64,000 nucleotides of DNA. Source: an uncultured Prevotellaceae bacterium (GTDB lineage: Bacteria; Bacteroidota; Bacteroidia; Bacteroidales; Bacteroidaceae). The notes under the pieces are model-generated. The model was given only the letters and a program-made list of their open reading frames with translations. It did no database searches and was not told where the DNA came from. The position numbers were made by a program, and so were the translations under genes. Location of the stretch: assembly GCA_947165505.1 (NCBI GenBank), contig CAMVAT010000009.1, positions 1 through 64,000 of the forward strand, read 5' to 3'. Positions 8,992 to 17,823 of the stretch are shown here, piece by piece. Every line of letters starts with the position of its first letter. Position 1 is the first letter of the stretch.

Positions 8992-9045
8992 GTAAGAAAG
9001 GAGCATTGAGCAAGAGAACGTTCAACGGTCAATTACTGAGGAACA

Positions 9046-12000
9046 ATGAAGACAACGACTTTCGCATGGCTGCTGATACTGATGCTGCTGCCACTCCGTG
9101 CGGCGGCAGCCGACATTGTGGAAACATTTGAAGGCCGCAGCAGTGTAACAAAAGGAGAGACGAGCAGCTCGGGCTATTATGCCAATCAAGATGCCGAACT
9201 GAACGCGAGTTTTCAATACAAAATCTCAGGCGGAAGTCTAAAACTGGCAAGCGAGGAGAAATCACGCAATTTCTTGAGAAGGAAATACGTCGGCACCATC
9301 TATCGCGGACAAAACTTTGACCTCAGTGTGAAATGCCTTCGCGCTGAAGGCGACTTGAAAGAAGACTTCTTCATTGAGCTGTTGGTGCAAGATATGACGG
9401 ATCACATACACAATCAACAGTGGTACGAACGTGGCGGCGAATTGCCCCGCGAGGCCCAAGTATCGTACAAGCCAAGCAAATATTCGGGAGATAGCATCAC
9501 CTTCCAAATCAACGGCATTTTATGCTACTGCGACGGCTGTCAAGAGACTCTGGGTCTCAGCGTGGGTGTGGAAATCATCATCGAGGTGAACATTGAGGGC
9601 GACGCAGATGTTGCCGAGCAGAAAGAGGCCGTCTATACCGAAGACAACGACGCACGAGAGGAACCGGGCGGTGACCCGTGGCCATACGCCATACCCGGTT
9701 CGGTGGTAGTCGCCCTATTGGGTTATTCACTCACCCGCAAGCCCAAAGGCGGATCACAGGAACAACCACGGCAGGAGGACCTGCCCGACCGCATGGAGAT
9801 GCGCATCTACAAGACATTTGGCGACACCTTGCAAGTGGGCGCGATGCCCCAGAGAGTCTTCGCCCAGATTGTAGGGTTCAAAAACAACGAAGAATATATT
9901 GACCTGTATCTGACCTCACAAATCACCATCAACGGCGACAACTGCATCACGTCGCAGGATGCCGGCATGGATAGCAACTGGCGATGTGCTGACATACAAG
10001 CCGTTAACCCGCCACAGCCCAACGGCGACGGCGTGGTGACATTCACACTCAACGCCGGAGCCGGACTCTACAACAACCGTCTTCATTTCAAAATCAAGGA
10101 AGGCGAGATGCACTTCGCCCAAGAGAATCTGACGCTGCCCGCCTGTTACGATAAAGCGGTGTTCCTGCCATTCGTCATCGACGGCATGGAGGAAGACGCC
10201 AACGTAACGGCCGTGGTATATGAAAAAGACGGCCAACCGACAAACATGTACGAGGTAAGGGTGCAGTGGAACGCGAAGAAAGAGGTGCAAGAGGCCGTCA
10301 TCATCGACAAGGTGCTCGACAAGGAGAAGGACTGCCACACACCCGGACATTTCATTGAGTTCAACTTGCACTTAGAAGCCGACAACGGCAAAGGACTGGT
10401 GGTGAAAAGCGACTTCCCCTTATTGCGTTACTACATGGGCATGGTCTATGACATCGGCGTCGGCTACGAAGGCTACGAGGTGGGATGTTACCTTGAGGAA
10501 TACAACCCCGAGAAGCATACTCAGAAACTGGTATGGGGCGTGTCGGCGGGCAAGACTTACGTGCCACACGAGACAGAAGGCTTCCTCCGCATCTACGACT
10601 ACGACGAGGAGAACCACTGCATCCTGATTGTCAAACCTTCACCCGACCCGAAACTGTTCAGTATCAAAGCCGTTGACGAGACGGAGCAGCACCGCATAGA
10701 TCGACTCGGCCTCAATTATGAGGCCAAAGACACGGGCCATCCGCGCGGCACAAGAATCATCCTCCGTTGTCTGCAAGGTTTGCTCGATGCCCCGTCGCGC
10801 ATTGACGCTGTCGTGACGTTCGGCACGAAATACAACAATCAAGAATACAAATGCGAGACGCAGGTATTGCTGTGCTCGCAGCCACGACGCATCTTGAAAG
10901 AAGCCGCCGCATGGGACGCACTCATCAAGGAGGACCGCCGTATGCTGAAAAACATGGACAGCATCGAGAACCTCATCGTGCAATGGGGAATACTCGACCG
11001 TTTGATGCCTCTCGTGAAATACATTCACATCTTGCGCGACGGATATTTAGAGGACTACGGCCTCGACCGCGACGCGGCCAAGACGGTGGCTCGTGTGTTC
11101 GCCTTCATGACCAACGAGGCGGCAGACTATTCGTTCGATGAAGGCTACAAACCGCTCACGCTGGGCGGCGAGATTGAGCAATGGTTCAAGGACTATGCTC
11201 AGGCCATGTTCACCACCGCCAAACAAGTGAACGAGTATTTGGCTGTGCCCATTATGATAGCACGTATCGCATTAGGTATCAAGACCATGGGCGCAACGGA
11301 AGGTTTCTTCCGTCTCTACGATGCTTTCAGCATCGGACTGATGGAAATCAGCCTTGCCGAGCTTTATGTCGAGCAAGGACGCGATGCCGTGACCAAACAA
11401 ATGAAAATCATGGCGATAGAAGCCGCCAAATGGCAGATTTTCTCATTAGGCATCAAGGCATGTGTCTTCGTGTACGCCGCACCCGTAGGCGGACAACCAC
11501 CGTTGAGTGCCCGCGCCTCCACATCGAGGCCCAAGGCGCGCATACCGGCAAAGTCCAGCACGAAGAATTACTCCTCCGGCAAAAAAGGGACAATTGCCAA
11601 ACAAGTGATTGAAGAGAGCAACCGGCGCCAGCAAATCGCCAAGGACACCGTGCGCTCGCCCATCGAGAAAGCCAGGGCAAAGACCGTAAAACCCAAGCGC
11701 GACCTGACAAATGCCATCAAATACGGCGAGGCCAAATCAGTACAAGATATCAAAGACCTGCGCACCACCATTGAACTGTGCAAATCGAACCCCACACCCG
11801 AGAACAAGGCCCTGCTCCGCAAACTGGTCATCGATGTGCAGAGCAACAAACAGGCCATGAACAAGTTGAAAGCCTTAGGACCGGAATACAATAAAGTGCG
11901 CCAGGCATTCAACCAAGAGATGATGGATATTTACAGGCAGACCGACAAAGAGGTGATACAAGAGCTGGCAAAGAAGTACCACCTCGACCCCAGTGAAATC

Positions 12001-12726
12001 CGGATAGACAATGTGAGCAACTCTGACTATACCAAACTGCTGACAGGCGAGAGCATCACCTTCGACCGCGACACCACCTATTATATTGTCAGAAACGGTA
12101 AGAAAGTGTATTTCGACCAGCAATTCACCGAACAGCTCTACAACCGCCGTTTCTACAAGAACACGCTGGGATATGAGAGCAGCGACCAAGCCTTCGCCAA
12201 CCGCTTCAGCCGCACCATGGACCAGACCAACATTGAGGATGTGATGAACCATCCTGAGAGTTTCGGAGCGCAAGAGAACGTCGATATCCTCTTCGACAAA
12301 AGCCGGCATACCGAGGCACTGCCCAATGCCAAGAAAGTGAGAGACGCCATCATCTATAAGACAGAGGAACGGTTATGGGAGGCGGAGGAGAAACTAAAGA
12401 TAGCCGACACACTCACCGATGCCATGGAACGCGAGAAGATGGAAGCGCGGGCTGTCTGGGACATGATGGAGGGCAACCGCCAGACGATGAAAGACTTCAG
12501 GAACTTCACCAAGCCCTACAACGACGCGCGTGCCGACATCACCGGCAACAACTATGTGACCGACAACATGCGCAAGGCGGTGGAAGACGTGGCTCTTCTC
12601 TTTGAAGGGAAACCACCCATCGACATCAATGAGTGTGAATCGCGGCTGGCATTGCGCGGCTACACCTTCAGCTCACTGGCCCACGATGTGGCCGATGCGA
12701 TGTACAAAGCATCTATCACACAATAA
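9046..12726 (+). CDS. Very large exported protein of unknown function, 1226 aa
   Basis: Starts with a cleavable-type signal (MKTTTFAWLLILMLLPLRAA). Residues about 23-200 are a beta-rich region with a CYCDGCQ cysteine cluster. A hydrophobic segment near 206-224 (YAIPGSVVVALLGYSL), followed by basic residues, could be a membrane anchor. Residues 240-630 look like several Ig-like beta domains. Residues 640-830 are helical with hydrophobic stretches (YLAVPIMIARIALGI). Residues 850-1000 form a basic, Lys-rich linker, and the last ~220 residues are charged and helical. The modular plan (signal, beta domains, helical middle, variable-looking C-terminus) recalls polymorphic secreted proteins, but no toxin motif is recognised. 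The next gene begins 12 bp downstream, suggesting an operon. Confidence 0.8.
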   Translation: MKTTTFAWLLILMLLPLRAAAADIVETFEGRSSVTKGETSSSGYYANQDAELNASFQYKISGGSLKLASEEKSRNFLRRKYVGTIYRGQNFDLSVKCLRAEGDLKEDFFIELLVQDMTDHIHNQQWYERGGELPREAQVSYKPSKYSGDSITFQINGILCYCDGCQETLGLSVGVEIIIEVNIEGDADVAEQKEAVYTEDNDAREEPGGDPWPYAIPGSVVVALLGYSLTRKPKGGSQEQPRQEDLPDRMEMRIYKTFGDTLQVGAMPQRVFAQIVGFKNNEEYIDLYLTSQITINGDNCITSQDAGMDSNWRCADIQAVNPPQPNGDGVVTFTLNAGAGLYNNRLHFKIKEGEMHFAQENLTLPACYDKAVFLPFVIDGMEEDANVTAVVYEKDGQPTNMYEVRVQWNAKKEVQEAVIIDKVLDKEKDCHTPGHFIEFNLHLEADNGKGLVVKSDFPLLRYYMGMVYDIGVGYEGYEVGCYLEEYNPEKHTQKLVWGVSAGKTYVPHETEGFLRIYDYDEENHCILIVKPSPDPKLFSIKAVDETEQHRIDRLGLNYEAKDTGHPRGTRIILRCLQGLLDAPSRIDAVVTFGTKYNNQEYKCETQVLLCSQPRRILKEAAAWDALIKEDRRMLKNMDSIENLIVQWGILDRLMPLVKYIHILRDGYLEDYGLDRDAAKTVARVFAFMTNEAADYSFDEGYKPLTLGGEIEQWFKDYAQAMFTTAKQVNEYLAVPIMIARIALGIKTMGATEGFFRLYDAFSIGLMEISLAELYVEQGRDAVTKQMKIMAIEAAKWQIFSLGIKACVFVYAAPVGGQPPLSARASTSRPKARIPAKSSTKNYSSGKKGTIAKQVIEESNRRQQIAKDTVRSPIEKARAKTVKPKRDLTNAIKYGEAKSVQDIKDLRTTIELCKSNPTPENKALLRKLVIDVQSNKQAMNKLKALGPEYNKVRQAFNQEMMDIYRQTDKEVIQELAKKYHLDPSEIRIDNVSNSDYTKLLTGESITFDRDTTYYIVRNGKKVYFDQQFTEQLYNRRFYKNTLGYESSDQAFANRFSRTMDQTNIEDVMNHPESFGAQENVDILFDKSRHTEALPNAKKVRDAIIYKTEERLWEAEEKLKIADTLTDAMEREKMEARAVWDMMEGNRQTMKDFRNFTKPYNDARADITGNNYVTDNMRKAVEDVALLFEGKPPIDINECESRLALRGYTFSSLAHDVADAMYKASITQ

Positions 12727-12738
12727 GAGAAGACCACG

Positions 12739-13230
12739 ATGAACAGATACGTATGGATGTTGGCGGCATGGTGGGTCTGCATGGTGTGCAACGCGCAGAC
12801 CTACGCGTTGGAACGGGTGAACGACTCGCTCACCTACCTGACGCTGACCACGGGCCGCTACACCGACCGGGTGGCGATACATAAACCCGTGTACCGGTTG
12901 GAAACGGGCGATGTGGACGGTGACGGGCGCGAAGAGGCCATCGTGGGGATTATCGGGCGCACCCGGCACGACCCACGCCACCTGAAGCGCCTCCATATCT
13001 ATAAGAATGTGGGCGGGCGCGTCCGTCCGATGTGGATGGGGTCGCAGTTGGGCGGCATCTTAGAGGATTTCCGTTTCATCAACGGCCAGATACATACGTT
13101 GCAGTCCACCACCGACGGGCGCTATGTGGAGATGACGCACCGCTGGCGCAAATTCGGACTGGGGGCTGATTCAATACTAAACACTCAACACGTTCATTTT
13201 AAACACGAATTTCCATCAATTACCCATTAA
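12739..13230 (+). CDS. Small secreted FG-GAP/VCBS-like protein
   Basis: This 163-aa product has a signal peptide (cleavage near CNAQ) and a calcium-loop-like DVDGDGREE at residues 58-66, followed by KRLHIYKNVGGRVRPMWMGS and LEDFRF strands. It resembles single-blade FG-GAP-like proteins of Bacteroidetes, which some databases have called nuclear receptor-binding factor 2-like, a name that says nothing about function. It follows the 1226-aa gene by 12 bp, so the two probably act together. After WRKFGLGADS the frame runs into heptamer repeat sequence, so the last ~18 residues (NTQHVHFKHEFPSITH) look like read-through into repeats. Confidence 0.75.
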   Translation: MNRYVWMLAAWWVCMVCNAQTYALERVNDSLTYLTLTTGRYTDRVAIHKPVYRLETGDVDGDGREEAIVGIIGRTRHDPRHLKRLHIYKNVGGRVRPMWMGSQLGGILEDFRFINGQIHTLQSTTDGRYVEMTHRWRKFGLGADSILNTQHVHFKHEFPSITH

Positions 13231-13358
13231 TTATCATGATTTTTTATCGCCGGCGGCGGCGATTCATTCTTGGAAAATACTCAACACTCAACAAAAAACC
13301 GTGTAAGAACACTAAACACTAAACACTCAACACTAAACAAAAAAAGAACACTAAATAT
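13173..13358. repeat. AACACTM heptamer arrays between two genes
   Basis: Heptamers of the AACACTC/AACACTA type cluster at about 13173-13205 and 13275-13358, the latter with an exact copy of the 26-bp block at 7490-7515. The first part overlaps the 3' end of the 163-aa gene. Confidence 0.75.
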
Positions 13359-13367
13359 AAAAAACCT

Positions 13368-15749
13368 ATGAAAAAACTATTAACCCTGGTATTCGTGCTC
13401 ATCGGAGTGATGAGCGGATACGCACAAGACGACGACTACACGCCACAGCCGATGATACTGCCGGGTGCGGGACACATCAACGTGGAAAAGCTGGACAAAG
13501 GACTGAACCTGAACATGGACATCTCACGGCTGTCGCTCAGCGAACTGCGCGTGCTGCGCAACGCTGTGCCTGCACGCAAGGGCTATGTGTTCATGAGCAG
13601 CGACCTGCGCAAAATCTTCGAATCGACCACCTGGTATCTGGACCGTGCCGTGAAGGTGTTTGAGGGCAAGAAGAAAGTGACCTACACCGCCGCCGAACAG
13701 AAATTCATCAATCGCGTGAAAGCACGCGAAGAGGAGTTGAAGAAGCGCAACTACACCGCGCAGGGCGGCATCGTCAACACCGACAACATCATCAACCCCT
13801 ATCAGTTGACCGACTTCCCCGCACCGCTGAAGAGCGCCCTGACGAAAAACGGCTTCGGCATCGTGCGCACCGACGAGGAACAGCTGTTTCAGATCTACGA
13901 GCGCAACAGCTATCAGGTGTTCCCCTCGTTCGTGACCACCGACCTCTACCTGCAACTCTTCCATATCTACTTCGACTGCATGCTGCGGCGCATAGAGGAA
14001 GGGATGCTCAGTGAGAAGATCAGCGACCTCAGCCAACAGCTCTATCAGCAGTCGAAGCGCCAGGCCGACCAGACGAGCGACCCCGTCGTGCGACAAGCCG
14101 CCGAATGGAACATGGCCTACTTCGCCGTGGCACAGGCCCTCATCACGGGGCAGCCGCTGACTGGAGTGCCCGACAGCTACAGCCAGATGGCGCAGGAAGA
14201 GGTGACCCACATCATGAATGCGACAGACGGCTTCTCACCCTTCTTGGAATATACTGATGTGAAATACGCCTACAGCCTGTTCCGTCCGCGCGGTCATTAT
14301 ACCCGCACCGAGGGCTTGCAGCGCTATTTCCGCACGATGATGTGGCTGCAAGACGTGCCTTTCGGCACCGACATCGACCACCAGTTGATACGCGCCGCCC
14401 TGATAGCCGAAGCCGTGGATGGTCAGCAAGACATCAAAAAGACATACGACGAGGTGTTCACCCCCATCACCTTCCTCATGGGCGAGCCCGACAATGTGAC
14501 TATCACACAGGTGCGCAGCATCATGCGCCAGTGCGGCACCACCGCCGCCGGCATGTCGCAAGACCGCAACGCGCTGTTGCAGGTGCGCGAGAAGGTAGAT
14601 GACCTGGGCGAGAAGCAGACGCGCATACGTCCGAAGTTCGAGCGCACATCGCACGTGAAGATCAACCTGATGCCGCAGCGCTACACCCCCGATGCCGAGG
14701 TGCTGCTCGAGATGGTGGATTACGACAACGCCCCCACGCTGCGCGACGTGCCCAGCGGACTCGACGTGATGGCAGCCCTGGGCAGCACCACCGCCGAACA
14801 GATACTGACCAAGGAGCAGGGCACCGACAAGCAGTGGCCGGGCTTCACCGCCGCCTTGGCCGCGATGAAGAAACGCATGGGCGACATCAAATGGAACGCC
14901 AGCGTGTATAACTCATGGGAAGAGGCGCTGGCCGTGCTCAATAACAGCACAGACCGCCGCTGGCCCTACTTCATGAAGACCTACGCCTGGGGCAAGAAGA
15001 CGCTCAACGCCTCGCTCGCCTCGTGGGCCGAGCTGAAGCACGACGCCATCCTCTATGCCAAGCAGCCGTTCGGAGCTGAGTGTGGCGACGGCGAGGTGCT
15101 GCCCGATCCCATCACCAAGGGCTATGTGGAACCCAATGTAGCCTTCTGGGAGAAAGCCGTTCAGTTGGTGGATGCCATGGACCAGGTGATGAACCGCTAT
15201 CAGTTGCACCGCGACAATACCACGGAGTTGACCGAAAAAGTGAAAGAGATAGCCCAGTTCCTGCTCAGCGTGAGCCAGAAAGAGTTGGCCGGCAAGAAAC
15301 TCAGCGACGAGGATTACAACACCATCAAGAACATCGGTGCCGACGTGGAATGGGTGTCGCTGGCCTTGCTCTCACAGCCTGACGAGGAACTATATGGCTG
15401 GTATCAGGTGCAGAATGCCGACAAGAAAGTGGCACTCATCGCTGATGTCTATACTGCCAACGCCGACAACAACCCCGAGAAGAGCATCCTGTTCGAGGCT
15501 GTGGGTCCGGCCGACGAGATTTACGTGGTGGTAGAGATTGAGGGTCTGCTCTACCTGACGCGCGGTGCCGTATTCTCGTATCGCGAGTTTAAGAATCCCA
15601 TCGACGAGCCCCGCATGACCGACGAGGAGTGGCAGGAATACTTAGAGAGCAACCCCGACAAGGGATTGCCCGAGTGGATGAAAGACATCATCGTGCCCGT
15701 CAAGCCGCCGAAAGCCAACGAAGCCGTGTTCTTCGGGTCGCAATGCTAG
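13368..15749 (+). CDS. DUF3160 family secreted protein with YARHG-like N-terminus
   Basis: The 793-aa product has a signal peptide (MKKLLTLVFVLIGVMSGYAQ). Residues about 52-90 (LSELRVLRNAVPARKGYVF ... TWY) resemble a YARHG module, which sits extracellularly in other proteins. The rest matches DUF3160 in length and content: FVTTDLYLQLFHIYFD, repeated helical stretches, and a C-terminal beta part with VVVEIEGLLYLTRGAVFSYREF. The activity is not established. It follows the FG-GAP-like gene by 137 bp of heptamer repeats on the same strand and may belong to the same functional set. It ends with CCCCTCTCC/GGAGAGGGG palindrome sequence just downstream. Confidence 0.85.
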   Translation: MKKLLTLVFVLIGVMSGYAQDDDYTPQPMILPGAGHINVEKLDKGLNLNMDISRLSLSELRVLRNAVPARKGYVFMSSDLRKIFESTTWYLDRAVKVFEGKKKVTYTAAEQKFINRVKAREEELKKRNYTAQGGIVNTDNIINPYQLTDFPAPLKSALTKNGFGIVRTDEEQLFQIYERNSYQVFPSFVTTDLYLQLFHIYFDCMLRRIEEGMLSEKISDLSQQLYQQSKRQADQTSDPVVRQAAEWNMAYFAVAQALITGQPLTGVPDSYSQMAQEEVTHIMNATDGFSPFLEYTDVKYAYSLFRPRGHYTRTEGLQRYFRTMMWLQDVPFGTDIDHQLIRAALIAEAVDGQQDIKKTYDEVFTPITFLMGEPDNVTITQVRSIMRQCGTTAAGMSQDRNALLQVREKVDDLGEKQTRIRPKFERTSHVKINLMPQRYTPDAEVLLEMVDYDNAPTLRDVPSGLDVMAALGSTTAEQILTKEQGTDKQWPGFTAALAAMKKRMGDIKWNASVYNSWEEALAVLNNSTDRRWPYFMKTYAWGKKTLNASLASWAELKHDAILYAKQPFGAECGDGEVLPDPITKGYVEPNVAFWEKAVQLVDAMDQVMNRYQLHRDNTTELTEKVKEIAQFLLSVSQKELAGKKLSDEDYNTIKNIGADVEWVSLALLSQPDEELYGWYQVQNADKKVALIADVYTANADNNPEKSILFEAVGPADEIYVVVEIEGLLYLTRGAVFSYREFKNPIDEPRMTDEEWQEYLESNPDKGLPEWMKDIIVPVKPPKANEAVFFGSQC

Positions 15750-15762
15750 GCCTCACCCCTGA

Positions 15763-15784
15763 CCCCTCTCCAAGGGGAGAGGGG
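15763..15784. repeat. CCCCTCTCC/GGAGAGGGG palindrome
   Basis: A 9-bp perfect stem just after the DUF3160 stop. Related C-rich/G-rich palindromes occur at 17640-17668, 17829-17846, 51435-51458 and 55229-55252. It could act as a bidirectional terminator between the convergent genes, but it lacks a T run. Confidence 0.7.
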
Positions 15785-15853
15785 CGTAGTATGATATCGA
15801 AATCAATTGGCTTTCCCTTCTGGCGGTCGGATTTGCAAATCCGCCCGAACAAA

Positions 15854-15882
15854 ATGAGAGGTGAGAGGTGAGAGGTGAGAGA
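15854..15882. repeat. Short AGAGGTG heptamer array
   Basis: Four copies of the heptamer, ending 5 bp before the stop codon of the GH35 gene. Confidence 0.85.
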
Positions 15883-15887
15883 AAAGC

Positions 15888-17684
15888 TCAATACTCGTAG
15901 AGTTTGACGTGCAGAATCTTATAGTCTCCTACGGAGATGCGCGCATGGCGGCCTTGGTGATCCTGGTCGCCATTTTCGCGTCTGATATACTGCAACCGGC
16001 CCTGCGGGTCGATAGCCACCTCATCCACATAACCGATGCCGAGACGTTTGCCTTTAAAGAGGTGAGAGGTAAGAGGTGAGAGGTGAGAGGTTTGCGATGA
16101 AGCCTCGGTGCTGTTGCCGGCATTGGCGAAGCCGTCTTCGCCCAAAGATTTCTGTTCGCTCTGCGCCTTTTCCGTAGCCGTTTGGAACACCACCACTACC
16201 CCACTGCCCGCAATGAGATATTCGTCGGGTGCCAGTCGGATGATGACGGCTCCGCCCTCGGGCCACGTGGTGCCGTCGGTGGCACGAGGGTCCCAGGGCA
16301 GGGTGAAGTTGTGACGACAGGTAAGCACCACGTCGCCGTCGTTGACGATGGTCTCCTTGTCTTCCTGGTCGAAGAGCACGCCGCGCATGGTGCCCTTACC
16401 CTGGTGCTGTGCGATAACAGGCATGAGTTGGCGCAGCAGGTTGTAGGCCTCGGTGACAGGCCGTGTGTCGTCCTCGGGTGCCTGGTCGATGGCAAAGGGA
16501 CTGAACCCGATGGCCTGGTGCTCGCCCACGGCATAGAGCGCCCGTACACCGCTATTGGCACAGCAGCGCGACTCAGGGATGAAGAGCGGGTTGTCGGGCA
16601 ACGCATACTGTGCCGCCCACCCCTTGAAGCCCGTGTCGTAGATGTCGGGAGCCAGCATATCGACCGACGGTGCGCCACAGTGCCACACATCCTTCAGGTG
16701 CGCAAGCGGTCCTGCCGACGGATATTCGCCCGGTTGGCGCCCCCGGCTGTTCATCGCAGCATTCACGTAGAGCGGCATGTCGTAGATGGCGCGTGCCGTC
16801 TGTGCCAGCCGCTCCACATAACGGGCATAGTGATAAGCCATGAAAATCTCGTCGGTATGAAGTCCCGTGCCGAACACCTCGGTCCACGTGCCGCCTTTGC
16901 CAGAGAATCGCTCACGCATCGAGGGATGCAACTCTTTCTGGTGGCGTTTCAGGAAAGTGACCAGCTCATCGGGCACCTTGGCACGAAAGAGCCGTTCCGC
17001 CTCGGGTGAATAGTCGCGTGCATCCTCAAGCATGCCTATCTCGTTTTCTATCTGCATCATAATGACCGTATGGTGCTCACGGTCGATGTCGGCGATATGC
17101 TGCATGAGCGCCTTGAAAGCCCGGTGGTCGGCCTGAAACACATTCTCCGAGAACACGCTGGCTATCTCCAACGGTTTCCCTTGACGTGTCATCATGCGTG
17201 GAAAGCGTTTGGTATCCTTCTTCAACCACAGCGGGGCATAGCAACTCATCGAGTTTTTCCATGCGCCAAACCAGAGGAAGACAACGCGCAGGTTATTTTC
17301 GCGAGCCTTGAGGATGGTGTGGTCGATGAGGGTGAAGTCGAACTGTCCCTCAACGGGTTCGGTCAGGTCCCACTGTGCCGGCACGAGCACCGTATTGAGT
17401 CCCAGACGAGCCATGCGCGGCATCACGCTGTCGATGTCGGCCGTGCAGGTAGCCGCCGAGTTACTCAGTTCGCCGCCAAGGATGAGCGTGGGCTGGCCGT
17501 CGATGACCAGTTGCTTGGTAGTGCCCTGCTGGCGGAGCGTGACCTGAGCAGAGAGGTGGCACACACAAAAGAGGAAGAGGAGAAGGAGACCCACTACCGG
17601 AAGACCCACCCTTAGAAGACCCACCCTTAGAAGACCCACCCCCGGCCCCTCCCTTGTAGGGAGGGGAGTAGATAGCTGATTCAT
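15888..17684 (-). CDS. GH35 beta-galactosidase-like enzyme with DUF5597
   Basis: The product is a TIM-barrel glycosidase of the GH35/DUF5597 type, acting on beta-galactosides in the periplasm or outside. The acid/base glutamate is in QIENEIG (E215) and the nucleophile in IPESRC (E371). A hydrophobic signal lies at about residues 28-47, ending HLSAQ. The 30 residues before it (VGLLRVGLLRVGLP) come from repeated DNA and a CCCCTCCC palindrome, so the true start may be an internal GTG. Residues about 530-543 (SQTSHLSPLTSHLF) are encoded by a heptamer repeat array inserted in frame in the C-terminal part. It lies next to and in the same direction as the GH67 gene, and probably removes galactose or related caps from hemicellulose oligomers. 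Confidence 0.87.
   Translation of the reverse strand: MNQLSTPLPTREGPGVGLLRVGLLRVGLPVVGLLLLFLFCVCHLSAQVTLRQQGTTKQLVIDGQPTLILGGELSNSAATCTADIDSVMPRMARLGLNTVLVPAQWDLTEPVEGQFDFTLIDHTILKARENNLRVVFLWFGAWKNSMSCYAPLWLKKDTKRFPRMMTRQGKPLEIASVFSENVFQADHRAFKALMQHIADIDREHHTVIMMQIENEIGMLEDARDYSPEAERLFRAKVPDELVTFLKRHQKELHPSMRERFSGKGGTWTEVFGTGLHTDEIFMAYHYARYVERLAQTARAIYDMPLYVNAAMNSRGRQPGEYPSAGPLAHLKDVWHCGAPSVDMLAPDIYDTGFKGWAAQYALPDNPLFIPESRCCANSGVRALYAVGEHQAIGFSPFAIDQAPEDDTRPVTEAYNLLRQLMPVIAQHQGKGTMRGVLFDQEDKETIVNDGDVVLTCRHNFTLPWDPRATDGTTWPEGGAVIIRLAPDEYLIAGSGVVVVFQTATEKAQSEQKSLGEDGFANAGNSTEASSQTSHLSPLTSHLFKGKRLGIGYVDEVAIDPQGRLQYIRRENGDQDHQGRHARISVGDYKILHVKLYEY
16058..16092. repeat. AGAGGTR heptamer array inside the GH35 coding region
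   Basis: Five copies of the same 7-bp unit found in intergenic arrays lie within the gene without breaking the frame. They encode about 12 residues of the SPLTSHL period. Confidence 0.9.
17583..17668. repeat. AAGACCCACCC direct repeats plus C/G palindrome at GH35 5' end
   Basis: Three copies of an AGAAGACCCACCCTT-type unit are followed by a CCCCTCCCTTGTAGGGAGGG palindrome at about 17647-17667. Both are within the first codons of the GH35 frame as drawn. Confidence 0.75.
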
Positions 17685-17800
17685 TTGAGATTTGAGGTTT
17701 GAGATTTGAGGTTTGAGATTTATGATTTGAGATTTGAGATACGAAAAGAACGAAAAGATCGATAAGAACGATGTAACAACAAGAACGATAGTAACGACCG
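17683..17800. repeat. TTTGAGR heptamer array and AAGAACGAT repeats
   Basis: Eight or so TTTGAGA/TTTGAGG heptamers span 17683-17740, then degenerate GAACGAT-type repeats reach about 17800. They separate the GH35 and GH67 genes. Confidence 0.8.
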
Positions 17801-17823
17801 TTATTTACTTTTGAGTGAGGTAA

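Noticed and set aside
9046..12726. A polymorphic toxin with the next gene as immunity
   Set aside because: No toxin motif is recognised at the C-terminus, and the next gene encodes an exported FG-GAP-like protein with homologues in other contexts; kept only as a possibility.
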